A stretch of 64,000 nt of DNA, taken from the NCBI RefSeq assembly GCF_004000215.1, contig NZ_RBVY01000005.1, forward strand, positions 62,001-126,000, read 5' to 3'. How positions within the stretch are numbered: position 1 is the stretch's first letter; each line of letters begins with the position of its first letter. A program made the translations under genes and the position numbers. The stretch is from Nitratireductor alexandrii. Lineage in GTDB: Bacteria > Pseudomonadota > Alphaproteobacteria > Rhizobiales > Rhizobiaceae. The notes beneath the pieces are model-generated. The model made no database searches. It had not been told where the DNA came from and worked only from the letters and a program-made list of their open reading frames with translations. This document shows, piece after piece, positions 53,723 to 61,891 of the stretch.

Positions 53723-55180
53723 TCAAAGGCCGAGGCCGCCGATGCAGACATATTTGGTGTCGAGATAGTCATCGATGCCCTGATGGCCGCCCTCGCGCCC
53801 GAGGCCGGACTCCTTCACCCCGCCGAACGGCACCTCGACCGTGGTGATCAGGCCCTCATTGACGCCGACCATGCCGTATTTCAGCGCCTCGGTGACCCGG
53901 AAGGCGCGGCCGAGATCGCCGGAATAGAAATAGCAGGCCAGGCCGAATTCGGTGTCGTTGGCCATGGCGACCGCCTCGTCCTCGGTCTCGAAGCGAAACA
54001 CCGGCGCGACCGGACCGAAAATCTCCTCCTTCATCACCCGCATGGCCGCGGTGGCGCCGGAGATCACCGTCGGCTCGAAGAACGAGCCGCCGAGATCGTG
54101 GCGCTTGCCGCCGGTGACGACCGTGCCGCCCTTCGCGGTCGCGTCAGCGATCAGCTCCTCGACCTTCTCGACCGCCTTCACGTCGATCAGCGGTCCCTGC
54201 TGGGTACCGTCGTCGAGCCCGGCGCCGACCTTCAGCTTCTGCGAGGCGGCGGCGAGCTTTTCGACGAAGGCATCATAGACGCCGGCCTGGACGAAAAACC
54301 GGTTGGTGCACACGCAGGTCTGGCCGGAATTGCGGTATTTGGCCACCATCGCGCCTTCGACGGCGCGGTCGATATCGGCATCGTCGAAAACCAGGAACGG
54401 CGCGTTGCCGCCGAGTTCCATCGACACCTTCTTCACCGTCGAGGCCGATTTCTCGATCAGCATCTTGCCGATCTCGGTCGAGCCGGTGAAGGTGATCTTG
54501 CGCACCAGCGGATTGGAGCACAATTCGTCGCCGATCTCGCTCGCCGAACCGGTGACGATGTTGACGACTCCCTTCGGGAACCCCGCCTCCTCGCACAGCG
54601 CGCCCCAGGCAAGTCCCGAATAGGGCGTCTGCGAGGCAGGCTTGACCACCGCCGTGCAGCCGGCGGCAAGCGCCGGGCCGATCTTGCGGGCCAGCATCGA
54701 GGAGGGAAAATTCCACGGCGTGATCGCCGCGACCACCCCGACCGGCTCCTTGGTGACCAGCAGACGACGGTCCGCCCACGGGCTCGGCACCACGTCGCCA
54801 TAGGTGCGCCGCCCCTCCTCCGCGAACCACAGAATATAGGCGGCCGAGATCGCCACCTCGCCCTTGGCCTCGGCAAGCGACTTGCCCTGCTCCATCGTCA
54901 GGAGCTCGGCCAGAGCATCCTGGTTTTCCAGGATGAGGTCGTGCAGCCGGCGCAGCAATTTGGACCGTTCGTTGGCCGAGGTCTTCTTCCACGGCTGGAA
55001 GGCCTTTTCGGCCGCCTCGATGGCGCGCCGGGTTTCGGCCGTGCCCGATTTCGGCACCGTGCCGATCGTCAGCCCGTTGGCCGGGTTGGTCACGTCCAGC
55101 GTCGCGCCCGAATCGGCCTGAACCCACTCGCCATCGATCAGGTTGGCCTGACGCATGTAGTGGCTGGTCTTCTGCAACAT
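53723..55180 (-). CDS. NAD(P)-dependent aldehyde dehydrogenase (GabD / sulfolactaldehyde dehydrogenase family)
   Basis: A 485-residue aldehyde dehydrogenase that matches succinate-semialdehyde dehydrogenase closely (MRQANLIDGEWVQADSGATL, PWNFPSSMLARKIGPALAAG). The glutamate is in MELGGNAPF and the cysteine in GQTCVCTNR. GGAGG precedes the start. Lying 19 bases after comC, it may oxidise sulfolactaldehyde to sulfolactate, as GabD-like enzymes do in the sulfo-Entner-Doudoroff pathway. Ordinary succinate-semialdehyde oxidation cannot be excluded from sequence. Confidence 0.93.
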   Translation of the reverse strand: MLQKTSHYMRQANLIDGEWVQADSGATLDVTNPANGLTIGTVPKSGTAETRRAIEAAEKAFQPWKKTSANERSKLLRRLHDLILENQDALAELLTMEQGKSLAEAKGEVAISAAYILWFAEEGRRTYGDVVPSPWADRRLLVTKEPVGVVAAITPWNFPSSMLARKIGPALAAGCTAVVKPASQTPYSGLAWGALCEEAGFPKGVVNIVTGSASEIGDELCSNPLVRKITFTGSTEIGKMLIEKSASTVKKVSMELGGNAPFLVFDDADIDRAVEGAMVAKYRNSGQTCVCTNRFFVQAGVYDAFVEKLAAASQKLKVGAGLDDGTQQGPLIDVKAVEKVEELIADATAKGGTVVTGGKRHDLGGSFFEPTVISGATAAMRVMKEEIFGPVAPVFRFETEDEAVAMANDTEFGLACYFYSGDLGRAFRVTEALKYGMVGVNEGLITTVEVPFGGVKESGLGREGGHQGIDDYLDTKYVCIGGLGL

Positions 55181-55199
55181 AAATCGCCTCCGTGCCGCG

Positions 55200-56207
55200 C
55201 TACCTGGCGGCAATGGTTTCAATATCCTGAATAAGCGCCGAATCGAGCGGAATGCCGTCGCGCCGCAAACGGTGTCGGATTTCGTGCCGTCTTTGCCCCG
55301 GCACTCTCGCTCCATCCGTTTCGCCGACAATTTGCGACATTTCGGCAAAGCGGGCAACCGCGTCGACGGTACCGAGGGCTGCTGGATCAATCGCAATCAG
55401 AAGCTGGCCGGTCCCGGGCGGGGCGCCTTCGGCATCGAAGAACGAGGTTTGCTCGTAGGCGAAATTGGCGCCGGTCAGCCCCGCCGCCAGCAGCTCGACC
55501 ATCAAAGCCAGCGCGGTGCCCTTGGCATCGCCGAGCGGCACCATCGTGCCGGCAAGCGCGGCCTCGGCGTCGGTGGTCGGGTTGCCGGCGCTGTCGAGCG
55601 CCCAGCCCTCGGCAATCGGCTCGCCCTTCTGCCGGGCGGCCATGATCTTGCCGCGGGCGACCTTGGACAGCGACACGTCGACCACCACCGGCGCGCCGCC
55701 CTCCACCGGACAGGCAAAGGCGATCGGATCGGTGCCGTAGAGCGCGCGCCGTCCGCCCCAGGGCGCCATCGCCGCCGGCGCGTTGGCAAAAAACAGCGCC
55801 ACCAACCCCCGTTCGGCCAACGCCTCCACCGTCAGTCCGGCCACCCCGGCATGGTGCGAGCGCTTTACGCCGGCAAGTGCCACCCCCTGGGCCGGCGCGA
55901 TCTCGGCGAGCCGGCCGACGGCGAGTTCGAGCGCGGGATAGGCAAAGCCGTGCGCGGCGTCGATCTGGACGGCGCCCGGCCGTGTCAGGGTCGCAGTCGC
56001 GGCGGCGAAGCCGTCGACCTTGCCGGCCCGCGCCTGGGCGGCATAGGCCGGCACCCGGCGCAAGCCATGACCGCCCTGCCCGGCCAGTTCGGCGCCGACC
56101 AGGGCGCGCGCCACCGCCTCGGCATTATTGGCCGCCGTGCGCGAGGCCGTCAGCGCCGCCACGCACAGGCGATGCGCGTCCTCGGCCGACAAAAGACGTT
56201 CGCTCAT
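55200..56207 (-). CDS. comC: (R)-sulfolactate dehydrogenase-like protein (malate/L-lactate dehydrogenase family)
   Basis: A 335-residue NAD(P)-dependent dehydrogenase of the Ldh/malate-ureidoglycolate family: GHGLRRVPAYAAQARAG, VKRSHHAGVAGLTVEALAERG with the catalytic histidine, YGTDPIAFACP. In sulfolactate degraders the ComC member reduces sulfopyruvate to (R)-sulfolactate. The assignment rests mainly on its coupling to slcC (TGATG junction at 56205-56209) and the suyAB genes upstream. Other hydroxyacid substrates are possible on sequence alone. Confidence 0.82.
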   Translation of the reverse strand: MSERLLSAEDAHRLCVAALTASRTAANNAEAVARALVGAELAGQGGHGLRRVPAYAAQARAGKVDGFAAATATLTRPGAVQIDAAHGFAYPALELAVGRLAEIAPAQGVALAGVKRSHHAGVAGLTVEALAERGLVALFFANAPAAMAPWGGRRALYGTDPIAFACPVEGGAPVVVDVSLSKVARGKIMAARQKGEPIAEGWALDSAGNPTTDAEAALAGTMVPLGDAKGTALALMVELLAAGLTGANFAYEQTSFFDAEGAPPGTGQLLIAIDPAALGTVDAVARFAEMSQIVGETDGARVPGQRRHEIRHRLRRDGIPLDSALIQDIETIAAR

Positions 56208-57136
56208 CACCGTGCCCCCAAATGCGCCAGCACCGCGTCGGCGATCACCGCCGAGACGCGGCCGTTCGATTCCACCGTCACCCCGGCAAGGTGCGGCGTC
56301 AGGATCAGATTGGGCAGGTCGACGAATTTCCTTCCGGCTTCCGCCGTCAGCGGCTCGGCCTCGAACACGTCGAGCGCGGCCCCGCCGATCCTCCCCGCAC
56401 GCAAGGCGGCGGCAAGGGCGTCTTCGTCGACGACCCCGCCGCGCGCGGCATTGACGAGGATCGCATCGCGCTTCATGCGCGCGAGCTCGGCCGCGCCGAT
56501 CATATGCCGGGTCGCCGCCGTCAACGGTACGTGCAGACTGACGACATCGGCCGCCGCGAGCAGCGCGTCGAGCGCCATCGGCCGCGTCGTTTCCCAAGCC
56601 GGATCGGCCGCGTCGAGCAGCGGGTCGTGCGCGGCAACGGCCATCCCGAGCGCGCGCGCCCGGGCGGCGACCTCGCGCGCGATCGCGCCGTAGCCGATCA
56701 GGCCGATCGTCCTGCCCGACAATTCGCGTCCGATCAGCGTCTGGCGCGGCCAGGCGCCGGCGGCCACTGCGCCGGTTGCCGCATAGGCGCCGCGCAACAG
56801 CGCCATCGCCGTGGTGATCACATATTCGGCCACCGACAGATCGTTGGCGCCGGTCGCCGGAACCACGGCGATAGCGCGCGCCTCGCAGGCGGCCAGGTCG
56901 ATATTGTCGAGGCCGACGCCGAGCCTGCCGACCATCTCCAGACGCGCCGCCGCCGCCAGCAGCGCGCCGCGCACCTGGGTGCGGTTGCGCACCACGAGCA
57001 CCCGCGCTTCGGCAAGGGCGGCGGCCAGGGCGTCGGGCCGGTCGACGAGCGAGGCATCGTAGAGCGTGTCGTGGCGCTGACCCAGGCGCTCGACGGCGGT
57101 CTCGTCCATGAATTCGGCGATCACGATTTCAGGCAT
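56207..57136 (-). CDS. slcC: (S)-sulfolactate dehydrogenase
   Basis: A 309-residue SerA-family D-2-hydroxyacid dehydrogenase. The N-terminus MPEIVIAEFMDETAVERL and the block GRLGVGLDNIDL ... VVPATGANDLSVAEYVI resemble SlcC as I remember it from Chromohalobacter. The catalytic residues are complete: arginine in NAARGGVVDE, glutamate in DVFEAEPL, histidine in LTPHLAGV. SlcC oxidises (S)-sulfolactate to sulfopyruvate. ATG 57136 is preferred over a TTG two codons earlier. Two repeated boxes lie 131-170 bases upstream. Confidence 0.85.
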   Translation of the reverse strand: MPEIVIAEFMDETAVERLGQRHDTLYDASLVDRPDALAAALAEARVLVVRNRTQVRGALLAAAARLEMVGRLGVGLDNIDLAACEARAIAVVPATGANDLSVAEYVITTAMALLRGAYAATGAVAAGAWPRQTLIGRELSGRTIGLIGYGAIAREVAARARALGMAVAAHDPLLDAADPAWETTRPMALDALLAAADVVSLHVPLTAATRHMIGAAELARMKRDAILVNAARGGVVDEDALAAALRAGRIGGAALDVFEAEPLTAEAGRKFVDLPNLILTPHLAGVTVESNGRVSAVIADAVLAHLGAR

Positions 57137-57266
57137 GGGCAATGCGGCTTCCCGTTTGAACGCCGCCCGGCATCACGCGGGCGGCCGATAATATCAAGTC
57201 GCCGCCGCCGGCCCATAATCGGCACGAGCGGCGGCGAAAGCATGACCCGCGACGGGATCGTCGCGA

Positions 57267-57306
57267 CATTGCGGACAATCGAGCCCGATCCGCATTGCAG
57301 ACAATG
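57267..57306. promoter_or_regulatory. Tandem CATTGC(G/A)GACAAT boxes upstream of slcC
   Basis: Two 13-base near-identical copies at 57267-57279 and 57293-57305, 26 bases apart start to start. The second is inside a palindrome CATTG-N4-CAATG. They lie in a 257-base gap between suyB and slcC that has no convincing gene. They look like binding sites for a dimeric regulator that gives slcC-comC-gabD-galM its own promoter. Confidence 0.5.
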
Positions 57307-57393
57307 GGGCCCGGTCTGCGCGCGCGCTCGAAACGACAATGCGCCGCCAAAGCCGGCGAGTGGATCGCAGACCCGATCTCGCCACTCGAGCGC

Positions 57394-58575
57394 TCAGGCG
57401 CTCCTGTAGAGCTTGGTCATGACGAATTCGCGATGGCCGAGCGCCTCGGCGGCGGTGCTGCGCCCGCTGGCGGTACGCATGATCATGTCGATCAGCGCGT
57501 CGCCCGCATCGTCGATCGTCATTTCCCGGCGCAAGATGCCGGAAACGTCGAGGTCGACATGCTCGCCCATGGTGCGCACGGTGCGCGGATTGGCGGTGAT
57601 CTTGATCACCGGCACGATCGGATTGCCGATCACATTGCCCTGGCCGGTGGGAAAGGTATGCACCACGTAGCCGCCGGCCGCCATCAGCGTCACGCATTCG
57701 GCCGCCGCCGACGAACTGTCCATGAAATAGAGCCCCTTGCCGACGTTGGGCGCTTCGGCCGGCTCCAGGATGTCGATGAATTTCGACGTGCGGCCGATCT
57801 TTTCCAGATTGCCGAGCGCCTTTTCCTCGATCGTCGTCAGCCCGCCCTCAATATTGCCCTTCGTCGGCTGGCTCTCCGACAGATCGTCGGTCTGGTGGGC
57901 GAAGATAACGTCGTCCTGATAGGCCTTCCACATCGCGTACCAGCGTTCGCCGACCTCGGGGCTGACGGCGCGCTGCTTGCAGATATGCTCGGCGCCGGTG
58001 ATCTCGGAGGTCTCGCCGAAACAGCCGTAAATGCCCTCCGGCAGCAGCTTGTCGTACATGTTGCCGACCGTCGGGCACGAGCCGAGCCCGGTGGTGGTGT
58101 CGCTCTCGCCGCATTTGGTGGACACCCAAAGCTCGCCAACCGCGCAGTCCTCGCGCTGCAGCTCGGTGGCGTAGTGGACGAATTCCTTCGCCTTGCGCGA
58201 GGCGTCCATGATCGTCCTCAAATCGCCGTTCTGCTCGATCGAGAACCCGGCCACCGGCTTGCCGGTTTCCGCGATTCCGTCGACGATCTTCTGTGTCCAG
58301 CCCGGCTCGATGCCGATCACGATGCAGGCCGCCACGTTGGGATTGGCGCCGGTGCCGATCATGGTGCGGAAATGCAGGTCCAGGTCGGCGCCGAACTGCA
58401 GCCTGCCATAGGCGTGCGGCAGCGCCAGCGTACCCTTGATGTTGTTGGCCACCGCCTCGCAGGCGGCGTTGGAAATATCGTCCACCGGCAGGATAACGAC
58501 ATGGTTCCTGACTCCGACGCGGCCATTGTCGCGCCGGTAGCCCTTGAAGGTCAGGTTGGAGTATTTCGAGGCCAT
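57394..58575 (-). CDS. suyB: (2R)-sulfolactate sulfo-lyase, beta subunit
   Basis: A 393-residue protein of the UxaA / altronate dehydratase-like family. Its sequence ([78 protein letters not shown]) agrees with my recollection of SuyB. The cysteines of KCGESD and SCPTVG are likely ligands for the iron needed in this family. With SuyA it splits (R)-sulfolactate to pyruvate and sulfite. Split altronate dehydratase is the alternative, but slcC and comC next door favour sulfolactate. Confidence 0.85.
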   Translation of the reverse strand: MASKYSNLTFKGYRRDNGRVGVRNHVVILPVDDISNAACEAVANNIKGTLALPHAYGRLQFGADLDLHFRTMIGTGANPNVAACIVIGIEPGWTQKIVDGIAETGKPVAGFSIEQNGDLRTIMDASRKAKEFVHYATELQREDCAVGELWVSTKCGESDTTTGLGSCPTVGNMYDKLLPEGIYGCFGETSEITGAEHICKQRAVSPEVGERWYAMWKAYQDDVIFAHQTDDLSESQPTKGNIEGGLTTIEEKALGNLEKIGRTSKFIDILEPAEAPNVGKGLYFMDSSSAAAECVTLMAAGGYVVHTFPTGQGNVIGNPIVPVIKITANPRTVRTMGEHVDLDVSGILRREMTIDDAGDALIDMIMRTASGRSTAAEALGHREFVMTKLYRSA

Positions 58576-58632
58576 CTTCGCTTTTCCCGTGCCATTTCGT
58601 GCGATGCGGAAAACCCGTTCCCGCGTCGGCGC

Positions 58633-58920
58633 CTACCAGCGCTTGGTCTTCAGATTGTGGACGTGCACATGTCCGCCGCGCGCCACGTCGGCGACGAAGC
58701 GTCCGATATCCTCGCCATATTTGATCGCGGTATCGCCGTCGGCGATGTCGCGAAGCGCCACCTTGTGGCCGATCGGAACGTCGTTTCTGGCCTCGATCTC
58801 GAAGCTGGAATCGTCCTCGGTGACGACGGCCAGCATGCGGGTGCCCGCCGTCAGCCCCTCGACCACGACGACGCCGACATTGTCCTTCCGGTCATGCACG
58901 AGCAGGTGTGGAATGGTCAT
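58633..58920 (-). CDS. suyA: (2R)-sulfolactate sulfo-lyase, alpha subunit
   Basis: A 95-residue SAF-domain protein matching the N-terminal part of UxaA-type dehydratases: VPIGHKVALRDIADGDTAIK, then YGEDIGRFVADVARGGHVHV and a C-terminal HNLKTKRW. It is the small subunit of SuyAB, encoded 57 bases upstream of suyB. It is the first gene of the minus-strand unit, starting 34 bases from a perfect palindrome. Confidence 0.85.
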   Translation of the reverse strand: MTIPHLLVHDRKDNVGVVVVEGLTAGTRMLAVVTEDDSSFEIEARNDVPIGHKVALRDIADGDTAIKYGEDIGRFVADVARGGHVHVHNLKTKRW

Positions 58921-58953
58921 GAAATCCCGTCAGCTCCCATTTGGAATGCTCAA

Positions 58954-58967
58954 GTCTTATATAAGAC
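58954..58967. promoter_or_regulatory. Palindrome GTCTTATATAAGAC between suyA and gntR
   Basis: A perfect 14-base palindrome in the 119-base gap between two divergent starts, with a further AAGATAT half-site-like sequence nearby. It fits an operator of HutC-type GntR regulators, one of which is encoded by the divergent gene. Confidence 0.65.
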
Positions 58968-59039
58968 ATAAGATATAAAATTCTGGCAATGTCAATTCCG
59001 ACCGGCTAGAAAATCGGGGCCCGATGCGGGGATTCGGTC

Positions 59040-59774
59040 ATGAACGAGAACGCGCCAGCCACGACATTCGCCTACAAGCCGCTCTATATGCAGGTGAAGG
59101 ATCAACTCGTCCGGCGCCTGATCGACGGCGAGTGGCAGCCGGGTCAATTGATCCCTTCCGAGATGGAACTGGCGCGCCAGGTCGGCGTCAGCCAGGGCAC
59201 GATCCGCAAGGCGCTCGACGCGATGACGGCCGAGAACCTGCTGATCCGGCGCCAGGGTCGCGGCACCTTCGTCGCCAGCCCGGAGGAAAGCCGCATCCTG
59301 TTCCAGTTCTTCCGGCTGGTGCCGGACGACGGCGAGACCTCGTTTCCGCAATCGCGCATTCTCAGGCGCGACCGGGCCCGCGCCAGCCGGCAAGACGCCC
59401 AGGCGCTCGGCCTGCAGGCCGGCGAAACCGTGTGGCTGATCGAGCGGCTGCGTTCGATCCGCGACAGACCGCTTTTGGTGGAAACGATCCGCCTGCCCGC
59501 CGCCCGGTTTGCCGGTTTCGACGAGATCGCCGGACTGCCCAACAATGTTTACGGGCTCTATTCGCAGCGCTGGGGCGTCACGATCGCCCATGCCAGCGAG
59601 AGACTGAAAGCGGTCGCGGCGCGCGAGCCCGATGCCGGCCGGCTCGGCTGCCTGGCCGGCACACCGCTGCTTGAGATCACGCGAATAGCCTTCGACCTGG
59701 AAAACAAGCCGGTCGAGCTGCGGGTCTCGCGCTGCCTGACCGAAACGGCCCATTACGCCGCCGAACTGCGCTGA
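59040..59774 (+). CDS. GntR-family regulator, HutC subfamily (UTRA domain)
   Basis: A 244-residue regulator. Winged helix: residues about 14-80 (MQVKDQLVRRLIDGEWQPGQ ... IPSEMELARQVGVSQGTIRKALDAMTAENLLIRRQGRGTFV). The UTRA ligand domain follows (PLLVETIRLPAARFAGFDEI, GTPLLEITRIAFDLENKPVE). It is divergent from suyA and is its likely repressor, with sulfolactate or a related acid as the probable ligand (inferred). Confidence 0.92.
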   Translation: MNENAPATTFAYKPLYMQVKDQLVRRLIDGEWQPGQLIPSEMELARQVGVSQGTIRKALDAMTAENLLIRRQGRGTFVASPEESRILFQFFRLVPDDGETSFPQSRILRRDRARASRQDAQALGLQAGETVWLIERLRSIRDRPLLVETIRLPAARFAGFDEIAGLPNNVYGLYSQRWGVTIAHASERLKAVAAREPDAGRLGCLAGTPLLEITRIAFDLENKPVELRVSRCLTETAHYAAELR

Positions 59775-59787
59775 GCCTCGGCCCGCC

Positions 59788-60738
59788 TCAACCGAACACG
59801 GCTTGCAGCACCAGCAGCCACAGCGAGGTCGTGACCGCCGCGCAGCTCGTGGCGATCATCATCGCATTCGTCGAGATCGCCTGGCCGGTGCCGAACTGGA
59901 CGGCGATCAGATAGGCGTTGACGCCGGTCGGCAGCGACGCGGTGATGACGGCGACCTGGGCGGCCAGCGGCGGCAGGCCGAGCGCCAGCGCCAAGGCCAG
60001 GGTCGCCGCCGGCATCACGATGAGCTTGAGCCCGGCAAGGGCGACGCCGGCGCGCAGATTGCCGGCAATGCCGTAGCGGCGCAGGCCGAGGCCGATCGAA
60101 AACAGCGCCAGCGGCCCGGCAATGCCGGCCAGCGCGTCCACGAAGCGCAGGCCGAGGCCGGGCAGTTGCAGGCCAGTGAAGCGGAAGGCGAGCCCGGCCA
60201 GAATGCCGATGATCAGCGGATTGCGCAAAAGCTTGCCGAAAAAATCCGAGACCAGCGCCACCGGGCGCGGCGCGCCGTCGCGGCTGCCGTCGAGAATCGC
60301 GAAGACGACGATCGAGGCCGCCATCATCACCACCAGATGCACCGACACGATCAGCGCCAGGATCTCGAAACCGGCCTGGCCGAACACGCCGAGCACCAGC
60401 GGGATGCCGAGCAGAACTGTGTTGGAGAATGAGGCCGACACGCCGCCGACCACGCCGGCGCGCGCGTCGCGCCCGAACACGCGCGTGGTGACGAACTGGC
60501 CGAGCGCCCAGGCGATCGCCACCGAGGTGAAATAGGTGATCCACAAGGACCAGGACGCCGCGCCGTGAAAATCGGCGCTTTGCATGGTCTTGAACAACAA
60601 AAGCGGCACCGCGACCGAGACTGCGAATTCGGCCAGCGCGTCGCCGGCCTCCGCCTTCAGATAGCCGCTCACGCCGGCGAGATAGCCGAGCGCGATCAGA
60701 CCGAAAATGAACAACACGGCTTCGACTTCGGCAGACAT
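59788..60738 (-). CDS. AEC-family transporter (auxin efflux carrier-like)
   Basis: A 316-residue membrane protein with about ten helices, of the AEC family: GLIALGYLAGVSGYL at the start, SFSNTVLLGIPLVLGVFG, a central polar loop, and NAYLIAVQFGTGQAISTNAMMIA near the end. Bacterial AEC proteins move malonate, malate or similar anions. AGGCGGGG precedes ATG 60738. It converges with the GntR gene. A role in moving sulfolactate, sulfite or another anion of this cluster is possible but unproven. Confidence 0.88.
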   Translation of the reverse strand: MSAEVEAVLFIFGLIALGYLAGVSGYLKAEAGDALAEFAVSVAVPLLLFKTMQSADFHGAASWSLWITYFTSVAIAWALGQFVTTRVFGRDARAGVVGGVSASFSNTVLLGIPLVLGVFGQAGFEILALIVSVHLVVMMAASIVVFAILDGSRDGAPRPVALVSDFFGKLLRNPLIIGILAGLAFRFTGLQLPGLGLRFVDALAGIAGPLALFSIGLGLRRYGIAGNLRAGVALAGLKLIVMPAATLALALALGLPPLAAQVAVITASLPTGVNAYLIAVQFGTGQAISTNAMMIATSCAAVTTSLWLLVLQAVFG

Positions 60739-60798
60739 GCCCCGCCTGATAGGCAAGTCGGCGGCCGCCGGCAAGGCAGGTCGCCCGCCGACCCGGCC

Positions 60799-61890
60799 TC
60801 AAAGCGCGATCGCCGAGCCCGTCCTGGCGCTTTCCTCCGCCGCCTGGCCGATCATCACCGCGCGCATGCCGTCGTCGAGCGTCACCTCGGGCGTTCCGCC
60901 GTGGCGCACCATGTCGAGAAATTTGCGGTGCTGGAAGAAGGTCGAGCCGTGATGGTCGCCCGCCGCCAGGATGGCGGGATCGACATGGATTTCCTCGCGC
61001 ACGGGCTGTTTGGTGGCGCGCGGCGAAACGACCAGTTCCGACAGCCGCTCGCGCCCGTCCGGCGAAAACCGGGCCGGCCCGGGCACGAACGCCTCGATCG
61101 AGGCCAGGTCCCCGGTCGCGGCGATCTGCTCTTGCCAATAGGCACCCTCTGCGAACATGCACAGATCGAGCATGGCGCGCACGCCGTTGTCGAAATCGAC
61201 GACGACGAAGGCGTTGTCGAGAATATCGGCCGGCCGGCCGCCATAGGTTTCTCCGACAAAATTGACGTCCATGGCGCCCGAGGCGTAGACGCGCCTGGCC
61301 TCCGCACCCGCCATAAACCGCATAAGATCGAAGAAATGACAGCATTTTTCGACCAAAGTGCCGCCGGTACGCACGGAAAACCGGTTCCAATCGTCGATTT
61401 TCTGCAGAAACGGAAAGCGATGCTCGCGAATCGCGATCATTTTGAGCCGCCCCGCCTCGCCGGCCCGCACCTTGTCGATCAGCCGCTCGACCGGCGGCAT
61501 GTAGCGATATTCCATCGCCACCCAGGCCGGCGCGGCCGCCTTTTCGGCAAGCCGCAATATCGCCCGGCAATCGTCGAGCGTGGCGCAAAGCGGCTTTTCC
61601 ACCAGCACCGGCTTGCCCGCCGCCAGCACGTCGGCGAGCACCGCGGCATGGGTGTCGTTGGGGCTGGCGATCACCACGCAGTCGAAGCCGCCGGCCGACA
61701 GCAGGTCGCGATGATCCCGGTACTGCGCCAGCCCGGCGCGGCCGCCCGCCGCCGCTTGGGCCAGGCTGTCGACATTCGGATCGGCGAGCGCGGCGATCTC
61801 CGCGCCCTCGAGCAAAGCGATGTTGCGCATATGCTCGCGGCCCATCATGCCCGTGCCGATGACGGCGTAGCGCAGTGTGCCGGCGCGCAT
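60799..61890 (-). CDS. Gfo/Idh/MocA-family oxidoreductase
   Basis: A 363-residue NAD(P)-dependent sugar dehydrogenase-like protein: Rossmann AVIGTGMMGREHMRNIALL, lysine in VLVEKPLCAT, and GGTLVEKCCHFFDLMRFMAG on the substrate side. The start at 61890 (MRAGTLRY) lies one base after the isomerase-like gene's stop, so the two are coupled. It differs from the other Gfo/Idh/MocA gene (18168-19340) in its active-site block. Confidence 0.9.
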   Translation of the reverse strand: MRAGTLRYAVIGTGMMGREHMRNIALLEGAEIAALADPNVDSLAQAAAGGRAGLAQYRDHRDLLSAGGFDCVVIASPNDTHAAVLADVLAAGKPVLVEKPLCATLDDCRAILRLAEKAAAPAWVAMEYRYMPPVERLIDKVRAGEAGRLKMIAIREHRFPFLQKIDDWNRFSVRTGGTLVEKCCHFFDLMRFMAGAEARRVYASGAMDVNFVGETYGGRPADILDNAFVVVDFDNGVRAMLDLCMFAEGAYWQEQIAATGDLASIEAFVPGPARFSPDGRERLSELVVSPRATKQPVREEIHVDPAILAAGDHHGSTFFQHRKFLDMVRHGGTPEVTLDDGMRAVMIGQAAEESARTGSAIAL

Positions 61891-61891
61891 G

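Noticed and set aside
52199-55234. Plus-strand open frame of 1011 codons
   Set aside because: It runs opposite galM and the GabD-family gene and through kdgK in another frame; no motif.
57137-57393. A small gene in the gap between suyB and slcC
   Set aside because: The short frames there lack a ribosome-binding site and any similarity; the repeated boxes suggest a regulatory gap.
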